Positions 6,065-8,842 of a DNA stretch of 8,842 nucleotides are shown piece after piece. The DNA comes from Ignavibacteriales bacterium (GTDB taxonomy: Bacteria > Bacteroidota > Ignavibacteria > UBA10030). The notes beneath the pieces are model-generated. The model had not been told where the DNA came from. It saw only the letters and a list, made by a program, of their open reading frames with translations, and ran no database searches. The stretch's first letter is position 1. Each line of letters starts with the position of its first letter. A program made the position numbers and the translations under genes. The stretch covers positions 1 through 8,842 of the forward strand of contig JACRFF010000093.1 in the NCBI GenBank assembly GCA_016218005.1, in the 5' to 3' direction.

Positions 6065-8251
6065 GTGTCTTGCCGCCTTCCATTCATAACAACCGCCGTC
6101 GTAATCGTTTGGCTTTCAGGTCAGACTCTTACATCGCAGCCGCGATACTCGGCATTGGGCGTCATTCGATCGGTTGGACTTCCATCTCCCATGCACGAAG
6201 CGGTGAATCTGAAATCTGCCGGGAATTTCTACGGTTGGAACATTCCCAAAAAAATCTTACAGAAATTTGAAATCGACTCCGCAAAATCTTGCCGCATTGA
6301 TGGTGCTTGGACACTGCCCGATTCTTGCACGCAAATTTTTCCATTGATCGACAAGAATGATAGAGCGAATAGCATCCTTATTGTTCAAGCCGTTCCTCAT
6401 CGCATAGGGATGGGCGTACTGGGTAGCGACACCGTACGCATGATCTCAAGCGAGAATATGCGCCTTGATGATGTTGTCGTCGAGGCGGTCGATATCAACG
6501 GCGACGGTAGAACTGATGCGCTTGTGGCAGGCAAAAAGTCTCAGGGTCTTCTTCCGTTTATTCAAACCTCAAATGGAAAACTCCGGGAAGGAAAGCTTAT
6601 CGAGGCCACGCTCAGTGTCGGAGCTTTTACGCCGGTGTATCTTAATGACGACCAATTAGTCGATATTGTCGCGTATGATTGGGTCAAAAGTGAGCTTCAC
6701 ATTCTTTATGGTGTTGGCGGAGGACGATTTCTGGAGCAAAGTATTTTTCCAATTCAGGCGACTGTCAATCGAATATGGCCAGGACCGCGGCGCCGCGATG
6801 GCGGCCGCGATTTCGTCTTGATGGATAGCGAGAAGCTTCAGCTGCAGGTATGGCGCGTAAATCGATTGGGCGAATTCCGTGAGATCAAAACACTGACGAC
6901 TGCATCGCGGTGTCGCGATATCGTGTTTCAAGATGTCAACAATGACGGCCTGCCGGAGATCGTTGCCCTTACAGAATCGGGCTTGATTGAAGTGTGGTAC
7001 AATGAGGCCATCGATCCTTTTGTCGAGCACACAAGATATTCGATGGGGGGCACAGCCGCGCGGCTTCTGAGTGGAAAATTTTCACAGGACAAATACGCTT
7101 CCCTATTGGTATTCGATTCTCAGCGCCCCATGCTTAACGTATTGGGAAATGCGAGCGAGCGATCATTGCTTGGAGATTCAACCGACTACGCTGTTGGCGC
7201 CAATCCGGCAGAATTAGTTTTCTGTAAATTTCGTGGGAGCGAAACGCCGTTGCTTGTTTCGGCGCTGCCGAAGGACAACGTTCTGGGCGTGTTTCGGTGT
7301 CGGCCGGGCGAAGGACCATTTGGCATGAGTGCCGTGAGCGTGTCGGCAAATCCGCAATCGCTTTCTTACATTGGTTCGAGTGATTCAACGATCTTGATGA
7401 TCATCGGCTCCAAGCAGCAACAGACCTTGACGGTTGCATCGATTTCGCACGATGTTGATTTCGTGCAAACTGCCGTCATTCCAACGGAAGGCTCATCGAT
7501 TCCGATAGGCGGGAGAACACATGTTGCCGGCGGCTTAACGTTCTGCACTCTCAATGCTGATTCACTGGGAATATTTCAGTCTGTCAGTAATTTTTCTCAG
7601 ATTGCGGCAAGCCAGTTTATAGAAGAAAGTTTTCGGCTTCCATCAGGTTTTCGGCTTTTGGGCTCTACTTCCGTTTTCGCCAATCAACGCACTCCGAGCG
7701 GAGTTGTCTTTTTGTTTCGGGCTGGAGACTCGTCGACGGTTGAAATCGGCGCGTCGTCTATCGATTCATCTGGTTGGTTGCCGGCACGCACAGTGGCCGA
7801 AATATTTTTACCTCGCTCAAGCGATCCATCGTGGTTGTATTCAGTGGATATCGATGGCGACGATACGTTAGACCTCATCATTGCGGCAAATGGTGGTCGC
7901 GGAGATTTGTTTGTGGCGCGAGGCATGTCTGGTGGAACGTATGCCACGCCAGTACTGATCGAGAGTAATGTTGCCATTACATCCCGCGCTCGATGTCAGG
8001 TTGTCGACCTCGACGGCGACGGTTTCCTTGACATTGTTCTCGCTTCACAGCAACGGGGGGGAGTGGGGGTGTGCCGAGGAAAGAGAGGAATGAAATTTGA
8101 TCCGTGGGTTGTTCTATCGAATAGCGCACCGGAGCCGAATTTTATTATTGCAGATGTGAACGGCGACAATGTTCAAGACCTTTGCATCTCCCTTACCAAG
8201 GAAGCGAGAATTCGCATCTACAACGGATTAGCTATCCATAAGAAAAAATGA
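6065..8251 (+). CDS. Secreted FG-GAP/VCBS repeat beta-propeller protein
   Basis: Predicted 728-residue exported protein. GTG 6065 gives a signal peptide (MSCRLPF, then the hydrophobic ITTAVVIVWLSG, with cleavage near TSQ). The body shows calcium-binding loops of FG-GAP/VCBS repeats, each followed by a short hydrophobic strand: DINGDGRTD at 143, the degenerate NDDQLVD at 194, DVNNDGLPE at 290, DIDGDDTLD at 595, DLDGDGFLD at 648 and DVNGDNVQD at 697. Such repeats fold as beta-propeller blades, and the length would fit two propellers. About 300 central residues (roughly 300-594) lack the DxDxDG loop but keep a similar strand pattern. The protein ends in YNGLAIHKKK without a visible type IX sorting domain or anchor. 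Ligand and role are unknown; surface adhesion or binding is typical of the fold. GTG 6065 has no Shine-Dalgarno, and the upstream ATG 6040 is out of frame, so the start is uncertain. The 3' end overlaps the next gene by ATGA. Confidence 0.88.
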   Translation: MSCRLPFITTAVVIVWLSGQTLTSQPRYSALGVIRSVGLPSPMHEAVNLKSAGNFYGWNIPKKILQKFEIDSAKSCRIDGAWTLPDSCTQIFPLIDKNDRANSILIVQAVPHRIGMGVLGSDTVRMISSENMRLDDVVVEAVDINGDGRTDALVAGKKSQGLLPFIQTSNGKLREGKLIEATLSVGAFTPVYLNDDQLVDIVAYDWVKSELHILYGVGGGRFLEQSIFPIQATVNRIWPGPRRRDGGRDFVLMDSEKLQLQVWRVNRLGEFREIKTLTTASRCRDIVFQDVNNDGLPEIVALTESGLIEVWYNEAIDPFVEHTRYSMGGTAARLLSGKFSQDKYASLLVFDSQRPMLNVLGNASERSLLGDSTDYAVGANPAELVFCKFRGSETPLLVSALPKDNVLGVFRCRPGEGPFGMSAVSVSANPQSLSYIGSSDSTILMIIGSKQQQTLTVASISHDVDFVQTAVIPTEGSSIPIGGRTHVAGGLTFCTLNADSLGIFQSVSNFSQIAASQFIEESFRLPSGFRLLGSTSVFANQRTPSGVVFLFRAGDSSTVEIGASSIDSSGWLPARTVAEIFLPRSSDPSWLYSVDIDGDDTLDLIIAANGGRGDLFVARGMSGGTYATPVLIESNVAITSRARCQVVDLDGDGFLDIVLASQQRGGVGVCRGKRGMKFDPWVVLSNSAPEPNFIIADVNGDNVQDLCISLTKEARIRIYNGLAIHKKK

Positions 8252-8842
8252 AGTTATCGCCGCATCAATTGCTCGTTGTACTGATGGGATGTGCAGTATT
8301 TGGCGTGTTGAATAGCGCACGGGGACAGGTGCCCGCCTTCCCGAAAGGGGTCCTTCAGACAGGCGAGCGGTTAGGACAACTACGATCGCTTCTTGGTGAA
8401 GAAGAAATTGTTCGTGAGACGCCGACAAAATGTGGAATGGGTTTAGTGTTGAGCGCAGTGAAAGCAGCGCAGAGGCGCGGCGGCTCTTTGCAGAAATCAG
8501 TTCATTCGCTTATGCTGAGGCCATCGTTGCAAACATCGAAGCTAACTCCCTCGGGAAAACTTCGGATTCATTATGATACAACTGCCGCACTCATCGGAGA
8601 CAACACGCCTGCATTGCTTGATGCTTCGGGGAATCGAATTCCGAATACATACAATACGTTCGTGGACTCTGTGGCACAAGCTGCCGATTATTGCTGGCGG
8701 CTTGAAATTGACTCGCTTGGCTACGGCACGCCTCCTTCCGATGGCACCGATGGCGGCGGACCGGAGTATGACATCTATATTGAAGCGCTTGGCCCCGGCT
8801 ATTTCGGCAGTACATGGTTTGACGACAGCGAAATCATTTCAA
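8248..8842 (+). CDS. Exported MXAN_6640-type putative metalloprotease, N-terminal part
   Basis: An open frame of 198 codons starts at ATG 8248 and runs off the window, so it is partial at the 3' end. The ATG overlaps the stop of the FG-GAP gene (ATGA), so the genes are likely coupled. MKLSPHQLLVVLMGCAVFGV followed by LNSARGQ is a Sec signal peptide of about 26 residues. After a variable region the family start signature appears: LRIHYDTTA from about residue 105, FVDSVAQAADYCWRLEIDSLGY, PPSDGTDGGGPEYDIYIEALG (about 161-182) and GYFGSTWFDD. In Bacteroidota and Myxococcota proteins this block (MXAN_6640-like, M6-related) precedes a zinc HExxH motif and often ends in a type IX sorting domain. Both would lie beyond the window, so protease activity is inferred from the family only. 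Confidence 0.85.
   Translation, partial: MKLSPHQLLVVLMGCAVFGVLNSARGQVPAFPKGVLQTGERLGQLRSLLGEEEIVRETPTKCGMGLVLSAVKAAQRRGGSLQKSVHSLMLRPSLQTSKLTPSGKLRIHYDTTAALIGDNTPALLDASGNRIPNTYNTFVDSVAQAADYCWRLEIDSLGYGTPPSDGTDGGGPEYDIYIEALGPGYFGSTWFDDSEIIS

Noticed and set aside
5671..6087. Two minus-strand frames covering the end of the thioesterase gene and the gap at 5895-6064
   Set aside because: Much of their length is antisense to the conserved thioesterase. The rest has no family-like composition, no signal peptide and no clear start.
8055..8080. G-quadruplex in the G-rich stretch of the FG-GAP gene
   Set aside because: Only three independent runs of three or more G can be formed; the fourth candidate is a GG. 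A stable three-tier quadruplex is not supported.

Overview
The window reads as ordinary chromosome from a free-living bacterium, most likely of the Bacteroidota/Chlorobiota/Ignavibacteria side of the FCB group. The basis is protein content: a BamD-like lipoprotein, a secreted CapA-type protein, a large secreted FG-GAP/VCBS protein and a secreted protein with the N-terminal signature of the MXAN_6640-type putative metalloproteases. Base composition is near balanced. The taxonomic placement is inference. All ten genes lie on the + strand and are tightly packed. I see no tRNA, rRNA, CRISPR array, insertion sequence or phage gene.

Region 1 (1-2064) holds the possible tail of an upstream gene, then a receiver-like signalling protein that has lost its phosphoacceptor residues, a small cytosolic TPM-domain protein and a stand-alone nitrilase-superfamily amidohydrolase. 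Gaps are 4-6 bases, or a start/stop overlap, so this looks like one operon. An 83-base gap follows, with a 10-base direct repeat that may be a control site for the next gene.

Region 2 (2148-5894) begins with the membrane protease HtpX. It continues with a small exported, tail-anchored protein of unknown function, a secreted CapA-family metallophosphoesterase-like protein that probably starts at a rare CTG codon, a BamD-like outer-membrane lipoprotein and a hotdog acyl-CoA thioesterase. Gaps are 1-20 bases. Several products point to the cell envelope: protein quality control, outer-membrane assembly and surface polymer.

Region 3 (5895-8842) starts with a 170-base gap. It contains a strong Shine-Dalgarno sequence and a hairpin that point to an ATG out of frame with the following gene. 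Then come a 728-residue FG-GAP repeat protein and, overlapping it by ATGA, the first 198 codons of the MXAN_6640-like exported protein, cut by the window edge.

No clear undescribed multi-gene system is visible. The most unusual items are the double-degenerate receiver/DHp protein (72-749), the hairpin-bridged translation start out of frame with the FG-GAP gene, the CTG start of the CapA gene and the direct repeat before htpX.
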